Counted from the first letter of the stretch, positions 36,936-46,128 are shown. The stretch is 64,000 nt of DNA from CAXBID01 sp963815305 (GCA_963815305.1 CAWFFW010000001.1:930001-994000), one strand, 5' to 3'. Numbers and translations are program-made. Notes: generated by a model not told the origin, from the letters alone.

Positions 36936-37532
36936 ATGAAAAAAGCGTTATTTTTTATTATCCTGCTTAATTTTTCTTTTTATGGAATTTCTCAAGAGGA
37001 TATAACAAAAGAAAAACAATCTAAGGAGGATGTTAAAACAGATTTAGAAGGATCTAGTTTTCAAGGTGTAAAATATGGTGTTAGGGGCGGTATTACCATT
37101 TCTAATCTAGATTTTGAGGAAGATCCAATTTTAACTAATAAACATAGAAATAGTTTTTATATAGGCTTTTTTGCTGAAATTGGCTTATCAAAAACAATTG
37201 CGCTAATGCCTGAAATTCAGTTTTCTCCTGAAGGTGCTAATGATGAAACCTTACACTTAGATTATATACAGGCTCCACTATTAGTAAAATTTAGGTTAAG
37301 CGAAAAAATAAAATTTGAAATTGGTCCACAAGTAGGAATCAAATCATACAAAAAGGATGATGGCGCTAAAAACTTTGGATATTCAGGGGTTGCTGGGGTT
37401 GAGTATAAAATAGCGTATACGCTTTTTGTAGATGCCAGATATACCTATGGTCTTACTAATGTTTTTGATGATAACTTAAATATTTCCGCAAAAAACACAA
37501 ATATTCAAATTGGGGTTGGTTATAAGTTTTAG
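36936..37532 (+). CDS. PorT-like outer membrane beta-barrel protein
   Basis: A 198-aa protein with a signal peptide (MKKALFFIILLNFSFYGISQ) and an eight-strand-type beta-barrel of the OMP_b-brl_2 kind. Visible segments are YGVRGGITISNL, PEIQFSPEG, EIGPQVGIKSY, VDARYTYGLTNVF and the terminal strand IQIGVGYKF. The function is unknown; members are often labelled porin family or PorT family without evidence. It overlaps miaE convergently by four bases. Confidence 0.8.
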   Translation: MKKALFFIILLNFSFYGISQEDITKEKQSKEDVKTDLEGSSFQGVKYGVRGGITISNLDFEEDPILTNKHRNSFYIGFFAEIGLSKTIALMPEIQFSPEGANDETLHLDYIQAPLLVKFRLSEKIKFEIGPQVGIKSYKKDDGAKNFGYSGVAGVEYKIAYTLFVDARYTYGLTNVFDDNLNISAKNTNIQIGVGYKF

Positions 37533-38110
37533 CCATGTATAGTTTCAGTAGTCCCTAAATTAGAAATAATTTTACTCTCATATTCAAGAAGTTGCTGCCA
37601 TTTGGTATCAACTTCTTTTTTGTTTCCATATTTTCTAGCAAAACCTAAAAACATGGTATAATGGTTGGCTTCACTAACCATTAAGTTTCTGTAAAAAGTG
37701 GCTAATTCTTGGTCTTCTAATTCTTCCGATAATAGTCTGAAACGCTCACAACTTCTAGCTTCTATCAAAGCAGCGTATAAAAGCCGATGCACTAATTGCG
37801 TTGTTCTACTGCCTCCTTTTGGAAAAAAATTTATTAGCTGTATAACGTAATCATCTTTTCGGTCCCTACCTAAGGTCCAACCACGTTCTATAATTTTATC
37901 GTGCACCATTTTAAAATGGCTTATTTCTTCTTTAACTAAAGCAGTCATTTCTTGAACAAGTTCTGTATACTCAGGAAAACTTACAATTAAGGAAATAGCT
38001 GTACTTGTTGCTTTTTGCTCGCAATATGCATGGTCTGTAAGTATTTCTTCAATATTTTTTTCAACAATGTCTACCCAACGTGGGTCAGTTGGTAATTTTA
38101 ATCCTAGCAT
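37529..38110 (-). CDS. miaE: tRNA-(ms2io6A) hydroxylase
   Basis: A diiron ferritin-like hydroxylase of 193 aa, expected to hydroxylate the isopentenyl group of ms2i6A at position 37 of tRNAs. The four-helix diiron ligands are visible in HAYCEQKATS, KEEISHFKMVHD, EARSCERFRLL and SEANHYTMFL. The enzyme needs MiaA and MiaB, which lie outside the window. It starts two bases after the upstream lipoprotein stop, in an operon with dnaX. Confidence 0.92.
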   Translation of the reverse strand: MLGLKLPTDPRWVDIVEKNIEEILTDHAYCEQKATSTAISLIVSFPEYTELVQEMTALVKEEISHFKMVHDKIIERGWTLGRDRKDDYVIQLINFFPKGGSRTTQLVHRLLYAALIEARSCERFRLLSEELEDQELATFYRNLMVSEANHYTMFLGFARKYGNKKEVDTKWQQLLEYESKIISNLGTTETIHG

Positions 38111-38112
38111 AA

Positions 38113-38682
38113 TTATGATAATTTTTTAATAAGATTTATAGCTTTTACTTCAATAGCCCCCGTTTTATCAATTTGAATGCAGAAATCTTTATAAATATCA
38201 GTTTCGGGTTTATAAAAAGAAGTATTTAAGGTTATAAAATCCTCCAATGAGTTTTCATAATCAATCCAAACAAATTGCATTATAGCATCTTTGAAAAAGG
38301 ATTCAGTATCATGTTTTTCGAATACATCTTTATTCAGAGTTTGTTCAATTAATAACGTATCATTTTTAAAGACTTGCAAGCGAGCTTCAAAATTTTTATG
38401 ATTTGTATGAATTACAGAACCTTTTAAAGAAGTTTTTGTTTTAGAAATAAAACTGTTTTCTAGAGAATAATAGTTGATTTTTATTTGAAAACCATCACTT
38501 AAAAGCGTGTCGGTAAAAATTTTGACAGGCTCGTTAGGAAAGAACTCAACTTGTTTTGAAAAAGATTCTAAAAGATTATTACTTTTTAAAACTTCTACAT
38601 TACTTTTGTAGGCTTTGCCTCTTCCATCACAACTAAATAAAGCAATACCTATTAAAAAAAATAAAACATAAAACTTATTCAT
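38113..38682 (-). CDS. Hypothetical lipoprotein
   Basis: A 189-aa protein with a lipoprotein signal (MNKFYVLFFLIGIALFSC, Cys18). The rest is a beta-rich chain I cannot assign to a family. It sits between dnaX and miaE with gaps of 10 and 2 bases, so it is co-transcribed with them; the functional link is unclear. Confidence 0.75.
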   Translation of the reverse strand: MNKFYVLFFLIGIALFSCDGRGKAYKSNVEVLKSNNLLESFSKQVEFFPNEPVKIFTDTLLSDGFQIKINYYSLENSFISKTKTSLKGSVIHTNHKNFEARLQVFKNDTLLIEQTLNKDVFEKHDTESFFKDAIMQFVWIDYENSLEDFITLNTSFYKPETDIYKDFCIQIDKTGAIEVKAINLIKKLS

Positions 38683-38692
38683 AAACAGCTAT

Positions 38693-40435
38693 TTATATAT
38701 CCAGATCAAAAGTCTTTCTTAAAATTTCTAAATTAGGGTTTTTCTCTCTAAGCTTGTCGAATTTCTCTTGAGTTGTATAGGCATATTTTTTTTCCATCGC
38801 TTCATTTACCGTGATATTTAAATTGATATCATAATTATTAAGAGATTTCCTCACAAACCCTAAAAGTTCAAATTGTTGTCGTTCAACCTCAACCTTATTG
38901 GTGGCGTTTGGAAATTCTAAATGAATACTTGTTCCAATAACTTTCGGAGTATCAATGGCTAAAATTGAAGCTAGGTTAAATTGCCCTTCATCCTGAATTT
39001 TTTTTATATACGTATTCCAAGCTTCAATAAGTTCTTTCTCAGTAAAATCATCTTTCGGTAAATTTTCTTCATCAATAACAACATCCATTTGTTTTATTTG
39101 ATGCTCTTTTTTTGCACGAATACTGCTTAACGAAAGTCCTGAAGTTCTTTTATTTTCCTGTTTTAATACAATTTTTGGTGGTTCTTTAACTTGGAGCGCC
39201 TCTAGGTGTTTGGAAGTTGAAACATTAGCATAATCCTCTTTTTTCTCATCTGGTTGCTTATCAAGCTTTATTTCCTTTTCATTTTTTTGCTTAGGAATTT
39301 CAATAGTAATAGGGGTAATGCCCTTGTTTTTAAAATAAGAAGCTGGAATTATGTAGTATTTGCTATTTTTTTTTTCTCCATCAAAAGTGATAGAGGCAAG
39401 CTGCATTAAACATAACTCAACAAGTAAGCGTTGATTTTTACTGGTTTTATATTTAAGATCACAATCGTTGGCAAGTTCAATGCCTTTTAGTAGAAATGTT
39501 TGCGAGGCTTTTCTAGATTGCTCTAAGTACTTTTCTTTAGTTTGCTCTCCAACTTCAAGTAACTCTATAGTTTCAGGCGTTTGACTAACTAACAAATCTC
39601 TAAAATGAGACGCTAAACCCGCAATATAATGATGCCCATCGAAGCCTTTTGATAGCGTGTTATTAAATTGAAGAAGCAACTCTGGTATTTTATTTTTTAA
39701 AATTAAATCTGTACTATCAAAGTAGGTTTCGTAATCGAGTACGTTTAAATTTTCGGTGACAGCTTGCCGTGATAAATTTTTACCTGAAAAGCTCACTACA
39801 CGATCAAAAATAGAAAGGGCGTCACGCATGGCACCATCTGCTTTTTGTGCAATAATGTGCAACGCATCGTCCTCTGCAATTACACCTTGTTCTTCAGCTA
39901 TGTATTTCAAGTAGGCTTTAGCATCTTTAACCGTAATACGCTTAAAATCGAAAATTTGACAACGCGATAAAATGGTTGGTATAATTTTATGTTTTTCAGT
40001 GGTTGCTAAAATAAATATACAATGCTTTGGCGGTTCTTCTAAAGTTTTTAAAAAGGCATTAAACGCCGCTTGAGAGAGCATGTGCACCTCATCAATAATA
40101 TAAACTTTGTACTTACCAACTTGTGGTGGAATACGAACTTGGTCCGTCAAACTTCTAATATCATCAACGGAATTATTTGAAGCCGCATCTAGCTCAAAAA
40201 TATTGAAAGCAAAATCTTCATCGCCTGTTTCTTTTCCGTCGCTATTAATCATTTTTGCTAAAATACGTGCACAGGTAGTTTTACCAACACCGCGAGGTCC
40301 AGTAAATAATAAGGCTTGTGCTAAATGATTGTTTTTAATGGCGTTTAATAGCGTATTAGTAATAGCCTGCTGCCCCACAACATCTTTAAATGTTTGCGGG
40401 CGGTACTTACGGGCTGATACTATAAAATGCTCCAT
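38693..40435 (-). CDS. dnaX: DNA polymerase III subunit gamma/tau
   Basis: Clamp-loader ATPase subunit of 580 aa. It shows the RarA/DnaX start YRPQTFKDVVGQ, Walker A GPRGVGKTTCA, Walker B IIDEVHMLS, the sensor ATTEKHKIIPTILSRCQ, then the clamp-loader collar and a tau-like C-terminal extension. The four zinc-binding cysteines normally found just after Walker A are absent: the stretch KMINSDGKETGDEDFAFNI contains none. It is first in an operon with a lipoprotein gene and miaE. Confidence 0.95.
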   Translation of the reverse strand: MEHFIVSARKYRPQTFKDVVGQQAITNTLLNAIKNNHLAQALLFTGPRGVGKTTCARILAKMINSDGKETGDEDFAFNIFELDAASNNSVDDIRSLTDQVRIPPQVGKYKVYIIDEVHMLSQAAFNAFLKTLEEPPKHCIFILATTEKHKIIPTILSRCQIFDFKRITVKDAKAYLKYIAEEQGVIAEDDALHIIAQKADGAMRDALSIFDRVVSFSGKNLSRQAVTENLNVLDYETYFDSTDLILKNKIPELLLQFNNTLSKGFDGHHYIAGLASHFRDLLVSQTPETIELLEVGEQTKEKYLEQSRKASQTFLLKGIELANDCDLKYKTSKNQRLLVELCLMQLASITFDGEKKNSKYYIIPASYFKNKGITPITIEIPKQKNEKEIKLDKQPDEKKEDYANVSTSKHLEALQVKEPPKIVLKQENKRTSGLSLSSIRAKKEHQIKQMDVVIDEENLPKDDFTEKELIEAWNTYIKKIQDEGQFNLASILAIDTPKVIGTSIHLEFPNATNKVEVERQQFELLGFVRKSLNNYDINLNITVNEAMEKKYAYTTQEKFDKLREKNPNLEILRKTFDLDI

Positions 40436-40636
40436 TAATTTTCTTAAGTTAACAAAGTTAAAAATTCAATCCAGAATTTAGAATTCTGAACTTAGAATTT
40501 AATAGGAGTTATTAACAAATTCAAACTTTATGCCTAAATTTATTTTTCTTTAATTTATTAAATAATCTTCTAACTTCGTCAGATCCTTGATATAAAATAA
40601 AAAACCTAATAAATATCATCTTTAAACCAACCTCAC

Positions 40637-41971
40637 ATGAAAAAATTCCCCAATGCCTTCGTTATTATCATAGGCGTAGTTGTTATGGCTTGGATTCTTA
40701 CTTATTTGATTCCTCAAGGCGCATATGAAAGAATTATAAACAAAGAATCGGGGATAACTGAGGTAGTAAATAATTCTTATAGTCATATTGATGTTGAACA
40801 TCTTTCTGCTTTTGACTTGTTTTTAGCCATTCCCAGAGGTATTATAGGTAGAGCAGATATTATCGTTTTGATTTTGCTTCTTGGTGGGTGTTTTTATGTT
40901 ATAGAAAAAACAGGTGCCTTATCTCAAGGTCTTGGCAAGCTTGTAGATCTATTAAAGGGTAAAGAAGTATTCGGTTTAATTATTGTTTCTGTTATTTTTA
41001 CTGTAGCTGGTGCTACAATCGGTATGCAAGAAGAACTCATAGCGATGATGCCTATATTACTTGTTTTTGGAGCGAGTTTAGGGTATAATAAATTTACTAC
41101 CGTTTATATGAGTTACGGCTCTACAGTAATTGGAAGTTCTTTTAGTCCGTCCAATCCGTTTGCGGTTGTTATTGCACAGAAAGAAGCGGGACTTCCACTA
41201 CTTTCCGGAAGTGAATTTAGACTTATTGTATTATTTATTGTGTTCATTATTTGGGTTTTATATTTAATTAACTACAGCAATAAAAATAGGGTAGAAAAGG
41301 TAGAAATGTCATCGGGAGATAAATCTATAAGTATTAGATCTCAAATTATTCTCTTCTTACTGTGTTTAACCTTCGGTATAGTAATTTATGGTTTACTAAA
41401 ACTGGAATGGGGCTTTAATGAAATATCTGCTTGCTTTTTTGTTTTAGGAATTATATGCGGTTTAATTGGTAAACTCGGTGTAAATGAAACAGGTGAAGCT
41501 TATATTTCAGGCTTTAAAGAAATGGTTTTCGCAGCTATGATTATAGGTTTAGCAAACAGTATTTCATTGGTGTTAAAAGAGGGTATGATTATAGACTCTA
41601 TAGTACATACGCTTTTTGGACCTTTACAGTATCTTCCGGCTTCTTTCTCAGCAGTTTTAATGATGATTTCCCATGCTATTTTACATTTTCCAATTCCTAG
41701 TTATTCAGGTCAAGCCGTAATGACTATGCCCATACTGCTGCCGCTTTCTGATTTAATTGGTCTGTCTCGCCAAACCTGTGTTTTGGCGTATCAATATGGT
41801 GCAGTAATGGGCGATATTTTTGTGCCTACAAATGGAGCATTAATGGCGATACTTGCCATTAGTGGAATTTCATATAACAAATGGATCAAGTTTTTAGTAA
41901 AACCCGTGCTGTTTATTTTTATGCTTGCTGCAATTAGTATTATTGTAGCAGTATTAATTGGTTATAAATAA
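40637..41971 (+). CDS. YfcC family membrane transporter
   Basis: An integral membrane protein of 444 aa with about a dozen hydrophobic segments, belonging to the YfcC/DcuC-related ion transporter group. Recognisable segments are AWILTYLIPQGAYER at the start, GGCFYVIEKTGA, GMQEELIAMMPILL and SYGSTVIGSSFSPSNPF. Members are annotated as putative C4-dicarboxylate or basic amino-acid transporters; the substrate is not known. No catabolic gene lies next to it. About 200 bp of AT-rich DNA precede it. Confidence 0.82.
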   Translation: MKKFPNAFVIIIGVVVMAWILTYLIPQGAYERIINKESGITEVVNNSYSHIDVEHLSAFDLFLAIPRGIIGRADIIVLILLLGGCFYVIEKTGALSQGLGKLVDLLKGKEVFGLIIVSVIFTVAGATIGMQEELIAMMPILLVFGASLGYNKFTTVYMSYGSTVIGSSFSPSNPFAVVIAQKEAGLPLLSGSEFRLIVLFIVFIIWVLYLINYSNKNRVEKVEMSSGDKSISIRSQIILFLLCLTFGIVIYGLLKLEWGFNEISACFFVLGIICGLIGKLGVNETGEAYISGFKEMVFAAMIIGLANSISLVLKEGMIIDSIVHTLFGPLQYLPASFSAVLMMISHAILHFPIPSYSGQAVMTMPILLPLSDLIGLSRQTCVLAYQYGAVMGDIFVPTNGALMAILAISGISYNKWIKFLVKPVLFIFMLAAISIIVAVLIGYK

Positions 41972-42210
41972 TATTGGTTTTTTATAAATCCGTTTCATAC
42001 TTTTTAAGGCTTAGCTTTTAGCTTTAAAAGTCGTATTTCATAAAGTATTTTGAATTTAGGAGTTATAAACAAATTTAAACTGAGTTATAATGATTAGTTT
42101 TCTTGATTTTGAAAAAAAATCTGCTAATTTCGTTTAACTTAAAATCTAAAAAAATCAAAATGATTTCATATCCTGTCGTTGTATGTCATTTAAATTTACG
42201 TAGTCAACAA

Positions 42211-43230
42211 ATGAAATTCAAACAAAATAATATCTCCTTCATTCTCATAATGTTTCTAATATTAGGTTGTAAAAACTCTGAAAAAAGAGAGATGAAAAAA
42301 GAATCAAAAAATCCTGATTCCTATGTTTTAGTAGAAGATTGGCCAAAAACACCAGAGGACTTTGTGTTTGGAAATCCTACTGGACTCGGAATTAACTCTG
42401 AAAGTAATATTGTAGTTTTTCATAGGGCAAGTAGAGTTTGGGGAGATATAACGCCAGAGGACAAAATTCAAGAAAATACCATTATTACACTTGACAAACA
42501 AACTGGAAAGATTTTAAAAAATTGGGGATCAGATTTATTCATAATGCCACACGGACTTGAGGTTGATAATGCAAATAATATTTGGATTACAGATTGTGGT
42601 CTTCATCAAGTTTTAAAATTTGACTCGAATGGCAAGCTACTGATAACTTTAGGCGAAGCACAAGTTCCTGGAAATGATACTACTCATTTTAATGAACCTA
42701 CAGATATCGCTGTAGCGGAAGATGGTTCATTTTATGTAAGTGATGGTTATAAAAATAGTAGAATTGTTAAGTTTTCAAAGGATGGTATATATTTATTTGA
42801 ATGGGGAAAATTTGGTAATCGAAATGGAGAATTTAATATTCCTCACGGAATTGATTTAGATTGTAATAACAATGTGTATGTTGCTGATAGGGAAAACAAT
42901 AGAATTCAAAAGTTTGATAGCAAAGGAAATTTTATTACTGTTTGGCAGAATGAAATAACGGAACAACTGTATTCAGTTACGATTGACCATAAGAAAAATC
43001 ATTTGTTTGGAATAGATTATATGACTGTTAATGATACTATTGTAAGAGGTTCAGACATTTTTCGATTTGATTTAGATACTAATCTAGAAATACAATTCGG
43101 TAGAACAGGATTTTATGATGGTCCTATTTCAAGATATCACGATATTATAATTGACAATGAAGGGAGTATTTATGTTGGAGATATTTTAGGGAATGGAGTT
43201 CAGAAATTTAGGTTAAAGAAAGCTGAATAG
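42211..43230 (+). CDS. NHL-repeat lipoprotein (peptidyl-alpha-hydroxyglycine lyase-like propeller)
   Basis: I chose the ATG at 42211 (MKFKQNNISFILIMFLILGC) because it gives a proper lipoprotein signal with Cys20; the open frame extends 36 codons further upstream. The mature part is a six-bladed NHL beta-propeller with blades such as MPHGLEVDNANNIWITD, EPTDIAVAEDGSFYVSDG, IPHGIDLDCNNNVYVADR and YHDIIIDNEGSIYVGD. The arrangement resembles the lyase domain of peptidylglycine alpha-amidating enzymes; activity cannot be claimed. It stands alone, and a possible cassette-type repeat follows it. Confidence 0.82.
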   Translation: MKFKQNNISFILIMFLILGCKNSEKREMKKESKNPDSYVLVEDWPKTPEDFVFGNPTGLGINSESNIVVFHRASRVWGDITPEDKIQENTIITLDKQTGKILKNWGSDLFIMPHGLEVDNANNIWITDCGLHQVLKFDSNGKLLITLGEAQVPGNDTTHFNEPTDIAVAEDGSFYVSDGYKNSRIVKFSKDGIYLFEWGKFGNRNGEFNIPHGIDLDCNNNVYVADRENNRIQKFDSKGNFITVWQNEITEQLYSVTIDHKKNHLFGIDYMTVNDTIVRGSDIFRFDLDTNLEIQFGRTGFYDGPISRYHDIIIDNEGSIYVGDILGNGVQKFRLKKAE

Positions 43231-43232
43231 CA

Positions 43233-43285
43233 TATAACGAATGTAAAACACCTGTATAATTAATGGTTATTGCAAGTGTTTGTTT
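43233..43285 (+). repeat. Possible short interspersed intergenic repeat
   Basis: The segment just after the NHL gene has the pattern AACGAATG...CCTGTATAATTAATGG...TTGCAAGTGTTTGTTTGG. This resembles an element I recall downstream of accessory genes in many Bacteroidota genomes (the ACGTTGTGTATAATT...TTGC type). Only one copy is seen in this window, so repeat status is inferred. Confidence 0.3.
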
Positions 43286-43329
43286 GGAAAATTACTTCAG
43301 AAATTTATCGAGTTCGTATTTGTTTATTG

Positions 43330-43337
43330 TAATTTTG
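43330..43337 (+). promoter_or_regulatory. -7 promoter element of rnpB
   Basis: TAATTTTG matches TAnnTTTG. It lies 6 bases before the first paired base of the RNase P RNA, which places the transcript start at about 43342. Confidence 0.6.
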
Positions 43338-43340
43338 TAC

Positions 43341-43661
43341 TTAAGTAAATCGCCTTATCGCTTTTGTGTTGAAACAAATTCAGCACATGGGAGGAAAGTC
43401 CGAACACCATAGTGCAACATAGTGGTTAATGGCCACCAGCCTTGAGGTTAGGAAAAGTGCAACAGAAAGTATGTACAGGTAATGCTGTAGTGAAACCAGG
43501 TAAACTCTATGCGGTGCAATGCCATGTAAACCAGTTTTTAAGGGCGGCACGCTCGATGCTGGAGGGTAGGCAGCTAAAGTGTATTGGTAACAATACATTT
43601 AGATAAATGATAAGGATTACGTTTAGGCGTGAAACAGAATTCGGCTTATAGATTTACTTAT
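43341..43661 (+). ncRNA. rnpB: RNase P RNA (bacterial class A)
   Basis: Catalytic RNA that matures tRNA 5' ends. The universally conserved core is visible: GGAGGAAAGTCCGAAC at 43388-43403 (5' half of the P4 core) and ACAGAATTCGGCTTATAG at about 43634-43651 (3' half). The ends pair as helix P1, AAGTAAATC (43343-43351) with GATTTACTT (43651-43659), which fixes the boundaries at about 320 nt. Promoter and terminator flank it precisely. A 72-codon minus-strand reading frame inside is a shadow. Confidence 0.95.
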
Positions 43662-43666
43662 CCATA

Positions 43667-43701
43667 AAAAAACCCTTCCTGAAATTTCAAGAAGGGTTTT
43701 T
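43667..43701 (+). terminator. Intrinsic terminator after rnpB
   Basis: Stem AACCCTTC/GAAGGGTT followed by T-rich sequence, a few bases after helix P1. The A-run on its left means it could also stop leftward transcription from the remnant gene beyond. Confidence 0.85.
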
Positions 43702-43741
43702 GGGTTTTAGTTTAGTTAGTAATAAATAGAAGTTTAAAAAC

Positions 43742-43898
43742 TTAAGCTTTTGGTGGTGCAATACCTAATTGGTTAAGCATTGTTTGATTATCGAAAAAAG
43801 CATCTTCTTGAACCGCTTTTCCATCTTCATTAAACGTCCAAACACTCATCCCTAATACATTCAATTTTTTATTGGTTGGTGTTTTAGTTAATTATTAA
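43742..43898 (-). pseudogene. 3' remnant of a SnoaL-like/ester-cyclase family gene
   Basis: On the minus strand about 50 codons remain open, reading LTKTPTNKKLNVLGMSVWTF and then DGKAVQEDAFFDNQTMLNQLG up to a TAA at 43742. This is the C-terminal strand-helix end of a SnoaL/polyketide-cyclase-like protein. In-frame stops occur directly upstream, and no N-terminal half is found between here and rsmD. The region 43899-44034 is otherwise empty. The gene was truncated by a deletion or rearrangement next to rnpB. Confidence 0.65.
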
Positions 43899-44034
43899 AA
43901 ATATCCAAAAACACAAAACGATAAATTCATTTGATATAAAATCAAATTCAATTAAAAATTAAATGATAGATACTGGGGTGCTACCCTAAAGGAGAATTCT
44001 AATGTGCTAACAAAAGGGTATTAAAAAAAATTGG

Positions 44035-44574
44035 TTATTCTGTTTCAAAAAAACTAAACGTATTACCACCATAGCTTTTAGAGTAGCTAAAATGATTTAA
44101 CGATGATAAATCGGTATGTTTGGAATGCTCAACAATAAGAAGACCCTCTTCAATTATTATGTTATTGTGAAAAATTAATCCAGTAATTTTTGAAATTTGT
44201 TCTACTGAAAAGCTATAAGGTGGATCAGCAAATATAACATCGGCTTGCATCGATGTTTTTTCTAGAAATTTAAATACATCACTTTTAACTGTTTGTATGG
44301 GCATTTCAAATTTTTTGGCGGTTTCGTTTATAAATTTTATACAGCCAAAATCTTGATCTACACAAGTGATTTGTTTGGTACCTCGTGAGGCAAATTCATA
44401 GCTTATATTTCCAGTGCCTGCAAATAAATCTAAAACTGAAATCTCGTCAAAATAAAAGCTATTATTCAAAATATTGAACAAAGATTCCTTTGCCATATCG
44501 GTAGTAGGACGTACCGGTAGGTTTTTTGGAGCTACTATTTTTCTACTTTTGTATAATCCTGAAATAATTCGCAT
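44035..44574 (-). CDS. rsmD: RsmD family 16S rRNA guanine-N2 methyltransferase
   Basis: A Rossmann-fold methyltransferase of 179 aa expected to methylate G966 of 16S rRNA. It shows the family start MRIISGLYKSRKI, VRPTTDMAKESLFNIL, the AdoMet loop VLDLFAGTGNISYEFASRG and the catalytic motif ADPPYSF near residue 119. Its ATG shares one base with the stop of the upstream DUF3822 gene (TAATG), a coupling arrangement. It is the last gene of a three-gene minus-strand operon. Confidence 0.93.
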   Translation of the reverse strand: MRIISGLYKSRKIVAPKNLPVRPTTDMAKESLFNILNNSFYFDEISVLDLFAGTGNISYEFASRGTKQITCVDQDFGCIKFINETAKKFEMPIQTVKSDVFKFLEKTSMQADVIFADPPYSFSVEQISKITGLIFHNNIIIEEGLLIVEHSKHTDLSSLNHFSYSKSYGGNTFSFFETE

Positions 44575-45404
44575 TAAAAACTTTTTATTAAAGCAAAATT
44601 GCTGTGATTACTTGATGGTTGAGCGGCATTATTATACTTATAATGATCATCTCTATCTCCTAAAAAAACAAACCTGATGTATTTATATGCTATGGTATAT
44701 AATTCATCCTTAACATCAATATTCCCAATTAAAACGAGATTGAGTGTTTCAGGATTTAATTTTAATTGTTCTGCCGTAAATAGAATATAATAAATAAAAT
44801 CTTCCTTGGTATTATAATTAAACCTATTGTAAAATATAAATTTAGTCTTATTAACCACAATCATCTCAAAATGATTATTATTTAAATTAACATACATTTT
44901 TGGTTTATGAGAATTTTTTTCGATTAATAAAACCTGTTCAATTAGAATGGATGATAGATGTTTAAAAATAAAAGTTCCAAATTTGTCATAAATAAAATTG
45001 TTTATATTTATATAAGGCACATAAACATTTACACTATCATTTACTGTAACTTCATCAAAAGTTATAAAATCTGATTTAAGGATTTTAGAGTTGAATTTTA
45101 AATAATCAGCCAAATTATCTTCATGAAATAAAGGTTTGGGGACAAGTGTAGAAAGTTCGTTATCATGTATCACCAAAACACGGCTAAAGCTGTTTTGTAA
45201 AGCATCGTCGGTATTAAATAAATGCCTAATTTGGTCTAATAATTCTATGGGGTTTAGCTTTTTATCAAAGTTAATTTCCCTTAATGCAAAAACAGTATTC
45301 GTATCTCTATTTAGTATACAAAAAGAAAGTCCACTCAAACTAAATTGAATGGACAGTTCTAGATGAGTTAGTTTATTTATAGGGTTACTTTTCTTTAGTG
45401 TCAT
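44574..45404 (-). CDS. DUF3822 family protein
   Basis: A protein of about 276 aa from the DUF3822 family, with an actin/ASKHA-like appearance and found mainly in Bacteroidota; its function is unknown. I chose the ATG at 45404 (MTLKKSNPINKLTHLELSIQ) over the one twelve codons earlier, because the downstream start fits the family and gives a shorter overlap (20 bases) with the preceding gene. It is regularly found directly before rsmD, as here. Confidence 0.85.
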   Translation of the reverse strand: MTLKKSNPINKLTHLELSIQFSLSGLSFCILNRDTNTVFALREINFDKKLNPIELLDQIRHLFNTDDALQNSFSRVLVIHDNELSTLVPKPLFHEDNLADYLKFNSKILKSDFITFDEVTVNDSVNVYVPYININNFIYDKFGTFIFKHLSSILIEQVLLIEKNSHKPKMYVNLNNNHFEMIVVNKTKFIFYNRFNYNTKEDFIYYILFTAEQLKLNPETLNLVLIGNIDVKDELYTIAYKYIRFVFLGDRDDHYKYNNAAQPSSNHSNFALIKSF

Positions 45405-46128
45405 AAAACTTAGCCCAATTTCCTCCAGTGTCAACATCATCTAAAGATCCAACTCTTACTTCATCGCCTTGAACACCCACAACTGATGAAATAACTTGAT
45501 TTTCTTCTCTAATTAAGTCTTTATCTTGATCGAATAAAATAACTTCTTTTTTTACAGAAGCTTTAAAAACAGGTATTCTAACATCGTTCTGTTCTATCAT
45601 TCCAGATTTAAGCTCGTATTTAGCACCTTCTTTACCAACAGGCACATTCATCATAGTTTTGTAATTAGCTTCGTTTTTAAATAAGGAGTCTTTTACAGAA
45701 ACAAAGCCTAAAGTGTCAGTAATAAAGATATCTTTATACATATCTACTCCAAATTGTTTAGATAAAACTTCGTCGATAACACTAGAATCTCGTCGTTGAG
45801 TAATGGTATATTTAGCGGTGTCTACAAATGTGATAAGATTATCAAAATTATCTGAAAATTTACCTGTAACTTGTTTATGCGCTAGTTGTGCTTCTCTAAT
45901 TACCTTTAAGCCATCAATAACTTTTTTGTATCGCTTTTCTTTAAGCTCATTAAATTGAATAGGCGCATAAACAGACATGAATGTTTGATACCCTAAAAAA
46001 CCAATTAATATCCAAAGCGCTATAATTAAAAAAGGCTTAAATTTTAAAGGTACAAATTTGTCAACTAGCTTAACCAAGCCAATTGTAACTAGAATTACAG
46101 CTACTGCAATTAGAATGAATTTTAACAT
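45385..46128 (-). CDS. Conserved membrane protein, function unknown
   Basis: A 247-aa protein with two N-terminal transmembrane helices (residues 1-22 and 31-55). An extracytoplasmic or cytoplasmic helical/beta region follows (KVIDGLKVIREAQLAHKQVTGKFSD and onward). The segment REAQLAHKQVTGKFSDNFDNL resembles pilin-like or type II pseudopilin C-terminal regions, but I cannot assign a family. It is the first gene of the operon with DUF3822 and rsmD. Confidence 0.78.
   Translation of the reverse strand: MLKFILIAVAVILVTIGLVKLVDKFVPLKFKPFLIIALWILIGFLGYQTFMSVYAPIQFNELKEKRYKKVIDGLKVIREAQLAHKQVTGKFSDNFDNLITFVDTAKYTITQRRDSSVIDEVLSKQFGVDMYKDIFITDTLGFVSVKDSLFKNEANYKTMMNVPVGKEGAKYELKSGMIEQNDVRIPVFKASVKKEVILFDQDKDLIREENQVISSVVGVQGDEVRVGSLDDVDTGGNWAKFYDTKEK

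Noticed and set aside
43380..43598. 72-codon minus-strand reading frame
   Set aside because: It lies inside the RNase P RNA gene and has no protein homology I recognise.
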